From: UBA5018 sp044375975
Lineage (GTDB): Bacteria; Cyanobacteriota; Cyanobacteriia; PCC-6307; Cyanobiaceae
NCBI GenBank assembly: GCA_044375975.1
Contig: JBILLQ010000018.1
Location: 1-48,390, forward strand
Length of the DNA stretch: 48,390 bases
Direction: 5' to 3'
The translations under genes and the position numbers were made by a program. Numbering within the stretch: position 1 is the first letter of the stretch; each line of letters opens with the position of its first letter. Positions 8,059 through 17,120 of the stretch are shown one piece after another. The notes beneath the pieces are model-generated. The model did no database searches and was not told where the DNA came from. It was given only the letters and a program-made list of their open reading frames with translations.

Positions 8059-9702
8059 CTAGACCCGGGGCCTTTGGTGCAGGGGCAGTTCCCCCAGCTG
8101 CGGCAGGGGGGTCTTCTGGGGATGGAGTGGCTGGCTGTGGCTGCCTGCCAGCAGGCGATTGAGGGCATTCACGAAGGCTTGGGCCGCCGCCACCACGATG
8201 TCGGTGTCGGCGGCATGGCCCGAGTAGAGCACGCCTTGATGGCGCAGCCGAATGGTTACGTCGCCCATGGCATCGATGCCCTCGGTAACGCTCTTGATTG
8301 AAAACTCCACCAGATCATTGGGCACCTGGGCCAGGTGGTTGAGGGCCTGACAAACCGCATCCACTGGACCGGTACCGATCGCGGCCTCGGTGAGCTGCGC
8401 CCCGTCGACCGTGATCAAGCTGACGGTGGCAGTGGGCTGCAGGCCTGTTCCGCAGCTCACCTGCACGCTCTTGAGTATGTAGATCGCTTCGTTGTTTTGT
8501 TGCACCTGCTCGCTGACAATCGCCTCGAGGTCGCGATCGGTGATCTCTCGCTTGCGGTCGGCCAACTCTTTAAACCGGCTGAAGGCATCATCGAGATCTT
8601 GCCGCTCCAGGTTATAGCCAAGTTCCTCAAGGCGAGCCCGAAAAGCACTGCGACCACTCAACTTGCCCAGGGAAATGCGGTTATCACTGAGGCCCACGGT
8701 GCGGGCATCGATGATCTCGTAAGTGAGCCGATTTTTGAGCACGCCATCTTGATGGATGCCCGATTCGTGGGCGAAGGCATTGGCACCCACAATCGCCTTG
8801 TTGGGCTGCACCACCATGCCGGTGAGGTTAGACACCAATCGCGAGGTTTTGGTGATCTCCTCGGTGCGCACAGCAGTGATCGGCTCGACACTCTCCGCCG
8901 GCCGGCCCAGGAAGGGGTTGAAGTAACTGCGTCGCACGTGCAACGCCATCACCAACTCCTCCAGGGAGGCATTGCCGGCCCGTTCGCCAATGCCGTTGAT
9001 TGTGCACTCCAGTTGGCGGGCACCGTGTTTGACGGCCTCTAGGAAATTGGCCACGGCCAGGCCTAAATCGTTGTGGCCATGTACAGAAATTACCGCCTGA
9101 TTGATATTCGGCACATGGGCGTCAATGCCCGCAATCAGGTCGCCAAACTCGGCTGGAGTGGCGTAACCCACCGTATCGGGAATATTGATCGTGGTGGCGC
9201 CGGCCTCAATCGCGGCGGCGATCACCTCGTACATGAATTCCGGATCGGAGCGGCCGGCGTCTTCGCAGGAGAACTCCACGTCATCCACCAGGGAACGGGC
9301 GTACTCGACCATCTCTGCGGTAATCGCTAGCACCTCGTTGCGGCTTTTGCGCAACTTATGCTCCAGATGGATGTCGCTGGTGGCGATAAAGGTGTGGATG
9401 CGGCGCCGGGCGGCGGGAGCCACCGCATCGGCGCAGGCCTTGATGTCGCCGGCGGCGGCGCGGGCCAAACCGCAAATCACTGGCCCCTCAGGGCTGCCGA
9501 CACTGGCAGCGATGCGCTGCACCGCATTGAAATCGCCAGCACTGGCAAAGGGAAAGCCGGCCTCAATGATGTCTACGCCCAGCCGGGCGAGCTGCTGGGC
9601 GATCGCCAGCTTCTCCTCCAGGTTCAAGCTGGCGCCGGGAGATTGCTCGCCATCGCGCAAGGTGGTGTCAAAAATCAAAACCCGGCCGGGATCGCGGGCC
9701 AT
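8059..9702 (-). CDS. leuA: 2-isopropylmalate synthase
   Basis: LeuA condenses 2-oxoisovalerate with acetyl-CoA, the first committed step of leucine synthesis. The 547-residue protein has the HMGL-like catalytic domain. Visible motifs are DTTLRDGEQSPGASL near the start, the metal-binding HGHNDLGLAVANFLEAV, and GERAGNASLEELVMAL. The C-terminal LeuA allosteric domain (about 400-530) starts around EAIYILKSVQVSCGTGLQPTATV and would mediate leucine feedback inhibition. The last residues (QKTPLPQLGELPLHQRPRV) look like a variable tail. The ATG at 9702 is a natural start. The downstream ABC permease follows after only 5 bp. Confidence 0.96.
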   Translation of the reverse strand: MARDPGRVLIFDTTLRDGEQSPGASLNLEEKLAIAQQLARLGVDIIEAGFPFASAGDFNAVQRIAASVGSPEGPVICGLARAAAGDIKACADAVAPAARRRIHTFIATSDIHLEHKLRKSRNEVLAITAEMVEYARSLVDDVEFSCEDAGRSDPEFMYEVIAAAIEAGATTINIPDTVGYATPAEFGDLIAGIDAHVPNINQAVISVHGHNDLGLAVANFLEAVKHGARQLECTINGIGERAGNASLEELVMALHVRRSYFNPFLGRPAESVEPITAVRTEEITKTSRLVSNLTGMVVQPNKAIVGANAFAHESGIHQDGVLKNRLTYEIIDARTVGLSDNRISLGKLSGRSAFRARLEELGYNLERQDLDDAFSRFKELADRKREITDRDLEAIVSEQVQQNNEAIYILKSVQVSCGTGLQPTATVSLITVDGAQLTEAAIGTGPVDAVCQALNHLAQVPNDLVEFSIKSVTEGIDAMGDVTIRLRHQGVLYSGHAADTDIVVAAAQAFVNALNRLLAGSHSQPLHPQKTPLPQLGELPLHQRPRV

Positions 9703-9725
9703 ACCGGCGCCTCTATGCGGAACAA

Positions 9726-10403
9726 CTATGAGTTAATTAATCCTACGGCCGCAGGGTGGGGGCGCGGGCGGGGGCTGGGGGTGGCACCGCTGTCACTGCG
9801 CATGAACACAGGCTGGTGGTGGGCTTCTGACTTCTCCAGCTCCTGGCGCAGGCTGGCCATCTCCACGAAGCGGTCGGCGGCATTGCGCAGTTCCCTGGCC
9901 ACCATGCCATCGGTGGTGATCACGGTGGTGCGCAGCCCCTGGGCCCTGAGCACCTCCAGCAGCCGTTCGAGATCCTTGCTGCCGCTCAGCAGCCACACCT
10001 CGTCGGTGCGGGGGGCCACGCAGAGCAGGTCGATGGCAATCTCCACGTCCAGGTTGGCGCGCACGTAGTGACGTTGCTCCCCTGGCCGGGGGTCAGGGTT
10101 GCGGGCATCAGGCGGGCGATGCGGTTCAAAATCGGCTCCGCCCCCGGGCAGTTCCCTCAGGGGGCGAGTGCGCACGGTGTAGCCCATGCTGGCCAGGGCA
10201 TCGCGGAAGGGGCGCTGATCGGTGGGGTCTTTTAGCCCGGCGTACCAGAAGGCGCTGCCCAACTCCATTGCCGGTTGGCGGTTGGCGTAGGCCAACAGGC
10301 GCCGTGGATCAAAAAACCAGCCCAGCTTCTGCTGGGCATAAAACATGCTGTGGCCATCCACGGCCAGGGCCAGTTGGAGGGGGCGGGCGGTACGAGGTTC
10401 CAT
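9726..10403 (-). CDS. NYN-domain protein (putative PIN-like nuclease fold)
   Basis: A protein of about 225 residues from the ATG at 10403. An upstream in-frame ATG exists, but the NYN core begins at once with LALAVDGHSMFYAQQK, whose Asp is the first acidic residue of the fold. Further acidic positions come from NLDVEIAIDLLCVA and LLSGSKDLERLLEVL, followed by LRTTVITTDGMVARELRNAADRFVEM. NYN proteins resemble PIN-domain RNases, and activity on RNA is inferred only. The second motif is SGSKD rather than the more usual SGDSD, so one acidic residue may be missing. The gene is divergent from the GH57 gene with about 50 bp between starts. The C-terminus is Pro/Arg rich. Confidence 0.75.
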   Translation of the reverse strand: MEPRTARPLQLALAVDGHSMFYAQQKLGWFFDPRRLLAYANRQPAMELGSAFWYAGLKDPTDQRPFRDALASMGYTVRTRPLRELPGGGADFEPHRPPDARNPDPRPGEQRHYVRANLDVEIAIDLLCVAPRTDEVWLLSGSKDLERLLEVLRAQGLRTTVITTDGMVARELRNAADRFVEMASLRQELEKSEAHHQPVFMRSDSGATPSPRPRPHPAAVGLINS

Positions 10404-10454
10404 GGTCAACAGCCTAGGAAGCTGCCTATAAGCTGTCTCAAGCTCGAATCCCCT

Positions 10455-12338
10455 ATGGCTTCCAGCGACGCCCCCGTCGGGGGAGGCGCGAGGGATCTCG
10501 GCGCCGCCTCTAAGGCCACCATTCAAACCAGCCCCCAGGTTGGCCCTGAAACCAGGCAGCCGGCCAGGGCTCAGGTTGACCTTGAAACCTGGCAGCCACC
10601 CAGCAGCCAGGCCAACGCCGCAACCATTGATCTAGTCGGAGATTTGAACGGCCCTGAGCTGAGCAGCCAGGCTGGCAGCCGAGCCAGTTCCCAGCCCATC
10701 CTCACGGATGAGCCACTGCTGGCAGCAGGGCGGCAGCCAGGGGAGCATCGCCCCTTAGTCGCCGCTGGGGATCTGGCGCTGGTGCTGCATGCCCACCTCC
10801 CCTACGTGCGCTCCAGTGAACCTGGATCCCTGGAGGAGGACTGGTATTTCCAGGCCCTGCAGGAGTGTTACTTGCCGCTGCTGGCGGTGCTGGAGGCTGC
10901 AGCGGCAGATCCGCTGCAGAACCCCCGCCTCACCCTCGGCCTCTCGCCGACCCTGCTGTCCTTGCTGGCCGATAAGCAATTAAATGCCCGCTTTCCCGCC
11001 TGGTTGGCGGTGCGGCGAGAATTTTTAGCCCAGCTTGATCCCCAGTCGGAATTGCAGGCTGCGGCCCAGCAGCTGGCCAGCACCTTGGCTGGCATCACCG
11101 CCCAGTGGGAGCGCTATGGCGGCCAGCTGGTGCCCCGCTTCCGCCTCCTGCAGGCCCAGGGGGTGCTGGATCTGATCACCTGTGCAGCTACCCATGGCTA
11201 TCTGCCCCTGCTGCGCAGTGTGCCGGAGGCCGTACGGGCCCAACTGCGTACTGCTGTGCGCGAACACGAGCGCCAGATTGGCGAGCGGCCGCTGGGAATC
11301 TGGATTCCAGAATGCGCCTACTACGAAGGGCTAGATGAGCAGTTAGTTAGCAATGGTCTCCGTTATTCCCTGCTCGACGCCCATGGCCTCCTGCATGGAA
11401 TGCCGAGGCCTCGCTATGGGGTTTTCGCGCCGATTTGTTCGCCAGCTGGGGTAGCCTTTTTTGGCCGAGATAGCACATCCACCCTGCCGGTGTGGAGTGC
11501 CAGCCAGGGCTATCCAGGCCACCCCGCCTACCGTGAATTTCATCGTGATTTGGGCTGGGACCTGTCGGACGAGCAGCTCAGCGCCGCCGGCATCAATAGT
11601 CGCCGCCCCCTGGGCTTGAAGCTGCATCGGGTTACGGGCCAGGGCTGCCCCCTAGAGGCCAAAGCGCCCTATGACCCAGAGGTGGCCAGTGGCCAAATTC
11701 AAGACCATGCTGCCGACTACCTGGCGGGCCGTGCCGCCGAACTGACCAGCTTGGCCAGCTCCATGCAGCGGCGCCCCCTGCTGGTGGCCCCCTTTGATGC
11801 CGAGCTGTTTGGCCACTGGTGGTTTGAAGGCCCCCAATTTCTGGCGGCCCTGTTCGCCAATGCCGCAGCCCAGGGGGTGCGGCTGGTGCACCTGCGCGAT
11901 GTGCTTAACAGCGGCGAATCCCTGCAGGTGTGTAATCCCTCCCCCAGCAGCTGGGGGCAGGGCGGTTACCACAACTATTGGCTGAACGAAACCAATGCCT
12001 GGGTCGTTTCCGAATGGCAAAAGGCATCCCTGGCGATGGTGCGTCGGGTTAGTCAGGGGGTGGGTAGCGTTCAGAAACGGCAGTTGTTGCACCAGGCGGG
12101 CAGGGAATTGCTGCTGGCCCAAAGCTCCGATTGGAGTTTCATCCTCAGGGCCGGCACCACCACCCAACTGGCCCGGGAACGGATCGAACGCCATTTGGAT
12201 CGCTTCTGGCGGCTGCTCGATGCGATCGACAATGGCACCGAACTCTCCCAAATCTGGCTGGATGGAGTGCAGCGAGAAGACGGCCTGTTCCCCAATCTAG
12301 ATTCGGCCGATTGGGCGCGCCGCTCAAGCCCTAACTAG
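10455..12338 (+). CDS. Glycoside hydrolase family 57 protein, 1,4-alpha-glucan branching-enzyme type
   Basis: A protein of about 627 residues from ATG 10455. The first 90 or so residues are low complexity (repeated Gln-Pro, Glu-Thr and Trp-Gln-Pro units) and not part of the enzyme. The GH57 domain starts at ALVLHAHLPYVRSSEPGSLEEDWYF cut to its core HAHLPYVR. The likely nucleophile Glu lies in GIWIPECAYYEG, and the acid/base Asp in APFDAELFGHWWFEGP. The C-terminal DUF1957-type segment contains YHNYWLNETNAWVVSEW. Family members make alpha-1,6 branches in glycogen or remodel alpha-glucans, fitting cyanobacterial glycogen metabolism. An ATG at 10275 in the same frame would overlap the divergent NYN gene and is unlikely to be the start. 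Confidence 0.85.
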   Translation: MASSDAPVGGGARDLGAASKATIQTSPQVGPETRQPARAQVDLETWQPPSSQANAATIDLVGDLNGPELSSQAGSRASSQPILTDEPLLAAGRQPGEHRPLVAAGDLALVLHAHLPYVRSSEPGSLEEDWYFQALQECYLPLLAVLEAAAADPLQNPRLTLGLSPTLLSLLADKQLNARFPAWLAVRREFLAQLDPQSELQAAAQQLASTLAGITAQWERYGGQLVPRFRLLQAQGVLDLITCAATHGYLPLLRSVPEAVRAQLRTAVREHERQIGERPLGIWIPECAYYEGLDEQLVSNGLRYSLLDAHGLLHGMPRPRYGVFAPICSPAGVAFFGRDSTSTLPVWSASQGYPGHPAYREFHRDLGWDLSDEQLSAAGINSRRPLGLKLHRVTGQGCPLEAKAPYDPEVASGQIQDHAADYLAGRAAELTSLASSMQRRPLLVAPFDAELFGHWWFEGPQFLAALFANAAAQGVRLVHLRDVLNSGESLQVCNPSPSSWGQGGYHNYWLNETNAWVVSEWQKASLAMVRRVSQGVGSVQKRQLLHQAGRELLLAQSSDWSFILRAGTTTQLARERIERHLDRFWRLLDAIDNGTELSQIWLDGVQREDGLFPNLDSADWARRSSPN

Positions 12339-12623
12339 GGCTCGCTGAAAAGCCGAGCGCCCAGGCGAGCGGAGCCTCAGGGGAGCGAAACCCTTTATCA
12401 ATTCCCTGCATAAATCCCTCGATCAATGCCCTGTATTAATTAATTACCTATGTAAATGGAATGCAACAATGGCCTATGCCAGCGGCCTGCGTCAATGACC
12501 TATGTCAATAAAATATATTAATGAGCTATATCAATTACCTGCATTAATGGCCTGCATAGATTAATCTGATCAGATAATTTATTCGGGTTGGTTTGTACTG
12601 AAGGCGTCTGATTAGACTTTATC
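12339..12623. repeat. AT-rich spacer with degenerate 12-15-bp repeats
   Basis: Between the GH57 and lycopene cyclase 3' ends, roughly 12395-12565 consists of a dozen diverged copies of a unit like tcaatgacctatg or taatggcctgcat. No ORF is supported. The two genes converge here, so the block could lie in both 3' untranslated regions. No standard hairpin with a T-run was found. Confidence 0.6.
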
Positions 12624-13958
12624 TTAGCTGATTTTATCTGATTTGGGCGGGGCCGGGAAAAGCAATCGCCAGGCCAGGGGTAGCTCGCGGCCCCGCTGCC
12701 GCATCAGGCCCCAGCGCACATCCCAGGGAGCCAGCAGGAACAGCCTCACCATCGCCCAGATCAACTCAGGCAGCGGCAGGGTATTAGTTAAAAAACCATA
12801 CCATATTGGATCGGGTAGAGAAAAGAAAGTGGCAAAGAAATGGCGCAACTGATCCTCTCGAAAGCGCATTAACTTCTCGAGGCCAAAGGTGTATAGAGCA
12901 TGCTTGCGCCTCATCTCCGCCGGCCAGAGCGCTTGCCAGCCGGCCGCCGCCAATGCGGCGACGCTGGTGGTGGTCTCCAGCGCCGTCAGCTCGGCGGCTA
13001 TGGCCCTGGCCAGGCCCCCTGCCCGCCGCAACAAGGCACCCACCAGGTAACCGGAGGCTGGATGCACCATCGCCGCCGCCCCGCCAAAGGCCAACACCGG
13101 TTGATCCAGGTGGGGCAGGGGCAGGTTCATCGGAAACAGGCAAAACTCCTCGTGCTGCAATTCCAGCAAAGCCACGCCTCGATGGGCCAGTCGCCGCTCC
13201 AACCGCTGGCGCAAGTCCGCCGCCGGCACTGGCGGCGCTAGAGCCAGGGAGGTTTCCTCCACAAAGAACAGCCCATCGCCGAGGTCCATCGCGTATAGGA
13301 AGGTGGGGGGAGCAAGCCGTTCCGCCGGCGTGAGGTGATCGCAGCGAAAGTCCATCAGCACAAACTGACCGGGCTCCACGGGCGCTGCGCTGAAGCGACC
13401 CACCAGGCCATAGGCGGCTTGGCCGGCCACGGGGCCCTCATCGGCACGGGTCACGAACACCGGCTGATGGCCCGAGGCATCCACCACCAATCGGGCGGTT
13501 AGCTCTAAATGTGCCGGGCCGCTTACCCGGCAGCGTGAACCGGGCGTATGGGCAGTCACGGGCAGGCCATTGTCATCGACAAAATTGATCCCACTAGCCG
13601 TACCGCGCTGGAAGATCACGCCAGCCTGCTGGCATAGCTGCAGCCAATGAGCCTGCAGTTTGTGTTTATCAAATAGGCCATAGTCGCGGCCTAGAACAGT
13701 TGGCGCATTGGCCGCGCCATCGGCATCTGATTCGCCAGCGCCAAAAAAACTGACACTGTGGTTCCAGCGGTGACCCAACAGGTGGGCCAATCCCAGCGCA
13801 TCCACCTCCTCGCCCCAGATCCCGTAGGTATTGGCCCAGGGATCTCTGGGATCATTGGGCGAGAGCACCACCACCTCCAGACGTTCAGCCCCGAGGGCCG
13901 CCGCCATCGCCAGGGCCGCTGGTCCGCCACCAATCACCAGCACATCAATCAATTGCAT
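12624..13958 (-). CDS. crtL: Lycopene beta-cyclase
   Basis: The enzyme cyclises the ends of lycopene to give beta-carotene, the precursor of zeaxanthin and related carotenoids. The protein has 444 residues from the ATG at 13958 (MQLIDVLVIGGGPAALAMA, a Rossmann dinucleotide-binding motif). A more upstream in-frame ATG adds 37 residues of unlikely sequence. Other signatures are NTYGIWGEEVDALG, the cyclase motif LFFVEETSLA, VLAFGGAAAMVHPASGYLVG, and RFFATFF-like C-terminal aromatic segments (FREDQLRHFFATFFSLP). This is the plant-type CrtL flavoprotein family. It could formally be the epsilon-cyclase paralogue, since picocyanobacteria can carry both; the beta activity is the more likely. Confidence 0.88.
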   Translation of the reverse strand: MQLIDVLVIGGGPAALAMAAALGAERLEVVVLSPNDPRDPWANTYGIWGEEVDALGLAHLLGHRWNHSVSFFGAGESDADGAANAPTVLGRDYGLFDKHKLQAHWLQLCQQAGVIFQRGTASGINFVDDNGLPVTAHTPGSRCRVSGPAHLELTARLVVDASGHQPVFVTRADEGPVAGQAAYGLVGRFSAAPVEPGQFVLMDFRCDHLTPAERLAPPTFLYAMDLGDGLFFVEETSLALAPPVPAADLRQRLERRLAHRGVALLELQHEEFCLFPMNLPLPHLDQPVLAFGGAAAMVHPASGYLVGALLRRAGGLARAIAAELTALETTTSVAALAAAGWQALWPAEMRRKHALYTFGLEKLMRFREDQLRHFFATFFSLPDPIWYGFLTNTLPLPELIWAMVRLFLLAPWDVRWGLMRQRGRELPLAWRLLFPAPPKSDKIS

Positions 13959-14432
13959 CCCAAGAACTTGCACGCCAAACACTTGCGTGTGAAATACTAG
14001 AACATAAAAGTCAGGAATGCAAGCTGCGTGAACACAGTGTAGAGGCATGCAAAAGGCGGCAATGCGCACGTCAGAAAGATCGCGTCAGAATGGAGGCGCA
14101 AGGATAATCACGGCAGAATAATCGCAATGACTACTAATTCAACTACCTGCCACCACCGCACCTGCCAGCACCGCACCTGTCGCAACACCGCTTGCCGCAG
14201 CTAAATTGGCTGCCACCGGATAAACTGCAACGGCAATTACCGTTACTAAACCTGCTGCCCCTAAATTTGACGCTAATGGATAAGCGGCTACCGGATAAGT
14301 CGCCGCTGACGCAATCATTGTCTTTATGGCGGCCCCTAAATTAGGCAGCCGCTCAATCTGGCAGTCTGTCAATTAGGTAACCAGTTAATCGGGCAGCCAG
14401 TTAATCGGGCAGTCAGGGTGGAAGTCAGTCGC
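13959..14432. repeat. Gene-poor region with direct repeats between crtL and gyrA
   Basis: No firm gene. The block ccagttaatcgggcag is tandemly duplicated at 14381-14396 and 14397-14412. About 14190-14330 holds degenerate copies of a ggataa/ctaaattt unit. A minus-strand ORF (14139-14372) encodes an Ala/Val-rich repeat with recurrent NLGAA and YPVAA, best explained by the repetitive DNA. Promoter elements for crtL should lie between 13960 and 14130, but none is distinctive. Confidence 0.5.
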
Positions 14433-17063
14433 TCAGGTGGTTGGCAATTCCAGATCCCCTACTCCCACCGTCGCGATTTCTTCACTCAGTTCTTCATCGG
14501 GGGCTGGAGGCACCAGCACCACCTCGGCCAGGCGGTCGCCGGCATCCAATTTCTGCAGTCTCACACCGGTTGCCGCCCTCGACTGCTGAGGCACCGCATC
14601 GGCGCGGGTGCGGACGATCACGCCGCGCTCACTTACCAACAGCAGTTCTTCGCCGGAACCCAGCACCTTGAGCCCGACAAGCACATCGCCATCGCGGCGA
14701 AACTTGATTGCCCGCAGGCCCATGCCAGCTCGTTTCTGCAGGCGGAATTGGTCCACCGGCACCCGCTTACCCAGACCAGAGGCACTGGCCACCAGCACCC
14801 AGGGCCCATCGCTAACCGCAGTGCCTTCCTCCACCAGCTCGATATCGTCTAACTCCTCCTCCTGGCCGTTGACGCTGCTGGCCACCCGATCGGCCAGTTC
14901 AGCAGGCAACACATCCATGCTCACCAACTGATCGCCGCCCCGCAAATTCATGGCGCGCACGCCCCTGGCTGAGCGGCCCAAGGGTCTGAGCTCTTCATCG
15001 CTGAGGCGGAAGTGGATGGTCATGCCATTGCGGGAGCCAATCAAGACGCTGTCGCCAGGCAGGGCCAGGCGCACCCAGGTGAGTGCATCGCCATCTTCCA
15101 GGGAGATTGCAATTAAGCCGTTCGAGCGAATATTGGCGAATGCAGATAGGAGAGTGCGCTTGATATAGCCGCCTCTGGTGAGCATCACCAATACGCCATC
15201 GGCGGCAAATTCACTCACTGCTAGCAGCGAGGTGATCTGCTCTTCCCGTGGAATCGGCAGCAGTTGCACCGTGGGAGTTCCCTTGGAGGCACGGCTGCAA
15301 ATCGGTACGCGATAGGCGGGCAGGGAATAGACCACTCCCCGATCACTGAATAGCAGCAGGGAGTCATGGTCGTTGCAGCTGATAAACAGGCGTACCGCCT
15401 CCTCGGCCTGGTTGCGGGTGCCGGCCTTGCCCCTGGTGCCGCGGCTGGTGGCTTCAAATTCGCTTACCGGCATCCTTTTCAGATAGCCGTTTTTAGTGAG
15501 CAATACCACCGAGCGCTCATTGGCGATCAGATCGATGTCTTCCAGACCCGCTTCCAGGTCGAGAATAACCGTACGGCGAGGCGAGTTGTATTTATCTCTT
15601 AGTACATGCAACTCCTCTGTAATCAGCTCAAACACTCGTTCGCGACGACCTAAGATATCCTTGTAGTCGATGATCTTGGCGAGAAGATCCTCATGCTCTA
15701 GTCTAATTTTGTCCGCTTCCAGGGCCGTTAGTCGGCGTAATTGCATCTGGAGGATGGCATCGGCCTGCAGCTCGCTCAAGCCAAATTGCTGGGTAAGCTC
15801 CGTGCGGGCGGTGGCCGCATCGGTGGCGCCACGGATCAGGGCAATGATCGCATCTAGATTGTCTAGGGCAATTAATAGTCCGAGCAGGATGTGATCGCGC
15901 TCCTCCGCCTTGCGCAGCAGATAGCGGGTGCGCCGCTCGATGGTCTCGACTCGAAACTCGAGGAACACCTCCAGCATCTTGCGCAGGTTCAGCAGCAGGG
16001 GCTCCCCAGCCACCAGAGATAGCATGTAGGCATTGAAGTTGCTCTGGAGGGGAGTTAGCTTAAATAAATTATTTAACACAACCTGGGGATAGGCATCGCG
16101 GCGAAGCTCGATGACAATCCTCATGCCATCTCGATCGGATTCGTCGCGGATGTCGCTTATTCCTTCAAGTTTTTTATCATTTACTAGCTCGGCAATTCGC
16201 TCAATCAATGCTGCTTTGTTGGTTTGATAGGGAAGCTCGGTGATAATCACCGCATCCCGATCTGGCCTTCCGGTCACCTCCAGGGTTTCAATCGATGCCA
16301 CCCCGCGCATGGTCACCGAACCGCGACCGGTGGCATAAATTTCGCGAATGCCGCTGCGGCCAAGGATCTGGCCACCCGTGGGGAAGTCGGGGCCAGGAAT
16401 CAGGGCTGTCAGCTCTCGATCAGAGAGCTCAGGATTGGCAATCATGGCCAAAAGGCCATTGATCAACTCGCTGGGATTGTGGGGAGGGATGTTGGTCGCC
16501 ATCCCCACGGCAATGCCGGAGGAACCGTTGAGCAGCAACTGGGGCAACCGGGCCGGCAGCACGGTGGGTTCCTGCTGGCTGCCGTCAAAGTTGTCAGCGA
16601 AGTCAACAGTTTCACTCTCGATATCATCGAGAAGTGCATCCGTGGTTAGCGACTGCAGCCGTGATTCCGTATATCGCATCGCGGCCGGCGGATCATTATC
16701 CACCGAACCAAAATTGCCGTGGCCATCGATGAGCGGCATGCGCATCGAAAAATCCTGGGCCATTCGCACCAGGGCGTCATACACGGCGGTATCTCCGTGG
16801 GGATGGTATTTACCGAGCACCTCCCCGACCACGCGGGCGCACTTGCGATAGGGCCTGTCGCTGGTGAGACCCAATTCGTACATCGCATAGAGAATGCGGC
16901 GATGCACGGGTTTAAGGCCATCGCGGGCATCGGGCAGGGCCCGACCCACAATCACGCTCATCGCGTACTCCAGGTAGGAGCGCGACATCTCGTTGCGGAG
17001 GTCGGTCTGGATGATCCGTCCGTCAGAGTCTCCGGGGGTCTGAGCTCCGTTGGATTCGGCCAT
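14433..17063 (-). CDS. gyrA: DNA gyrase subunit A
   Basis: GyrA is the cleavage-religation subunit of type IIA topoisomerase. The 876-residue protein has a full N-terminal catalytic half: SYLEYAMSVIVGRALPDARDG, KPVHRRILYAM, KCARVVGEVLGKYHPHGD, and the active-site tyrosine in PAAMRYTESRL. The C-terminal half (about 510-840) has beta-propeller repeats of the type LLFSDRGVVYSL and LTRGGYIKRT. The region aligned with the GyrA box (QRRGGKG in E. coli) reads TSRGTRG, a weak match. An acidic tail rich in Glu follows. GyrA is favoured over ParC by length and the full propeller, but see the finding on the box. Confidence 0.93.
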   Translation of the reverse strand: MAESNGAQTPGDSDGRIIQTDLRNEMSRSYLEYAMSVIVGRALPDARDGLKPVHRRILYAMYELGLTSDRPYRKCARVVGEVLGKYHPHGDTAVYDALVRMAQDFSMRMPLIDGHGNFGSVDNDPPAAMRYTESRLQSLTTDALLDDIESETVDFADNFDGSQQEPTVLPARLPQLLLNGSSGIAVGMATNIPPHNPSELINGLLAMIANPELSDRELTALIPGPDFPTGGQILGRSGIREIYATGRGSVTMRGVASIETLEVTGRPDRDAVIITELPYQTNKAALIERIAELVNDKKLEGISDIRDESDRDGMRIVIELRRDAYPQVVLNNLFKLTPLQSNFNAYMLSLVAGEPLLLNLRKMLEVFLEFRVETIERRTRYLLRKAEERDHILLGLLIALDNLDAIIALIRGATDAATARTELTQQFGLSELQADAILQMQLRRLTALEADKIRLEHEDLLAKIIDYKDILGRRERVFELITEELHVLRDKYNSPRRTVILDLEAGLEDIDLIANERSVVLLTKNGYLKRMPVSEFEATSRGTRGKAGTRNQAEEAVRLFISCNDHDSLLLFSDRGVVYSLPAYRVPICSRASKGTPTVQLLPIPREEQITSLLAVSEFAADGVLVMLTRGGYIKRTLLSAFANIRSNGLIAISLEDGDALTWVRLALPGDSVLIGSRNGMTIHFRLSDEELRPLGRSARGVRAMNLRGGDQLVSMDVLPAELADRVASSVNGQEEELDDIELVEEGTAVSDGPWVLVASASGLGKRVPVDQFRLQKRAGMGLRAIKFRRDGDVLVGLKVLGSGEELLLVSERGVIVRTRADAVPQQSRAATGVRLQKLDAGDRLAEVVLVPPAPDEELSEEIATVGVGDLELPTT

Positions 17064-17120
17064 GCAGCAACGCCCTCAGCAGTAATGATTTTACTGTGAC
17101 GGGTGTGAGTTAAAGGGCCG

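Noticed and set aside
14139..14372. Ala/Val-rich 77-residue minus-strand ORF with repeated NLGAA and YPVAA
   Set aside because: The composition is explained by degenerate DNA repeats, no ribosome binding site is evident, and its upstream DNA is itself a 16-bp repeat.
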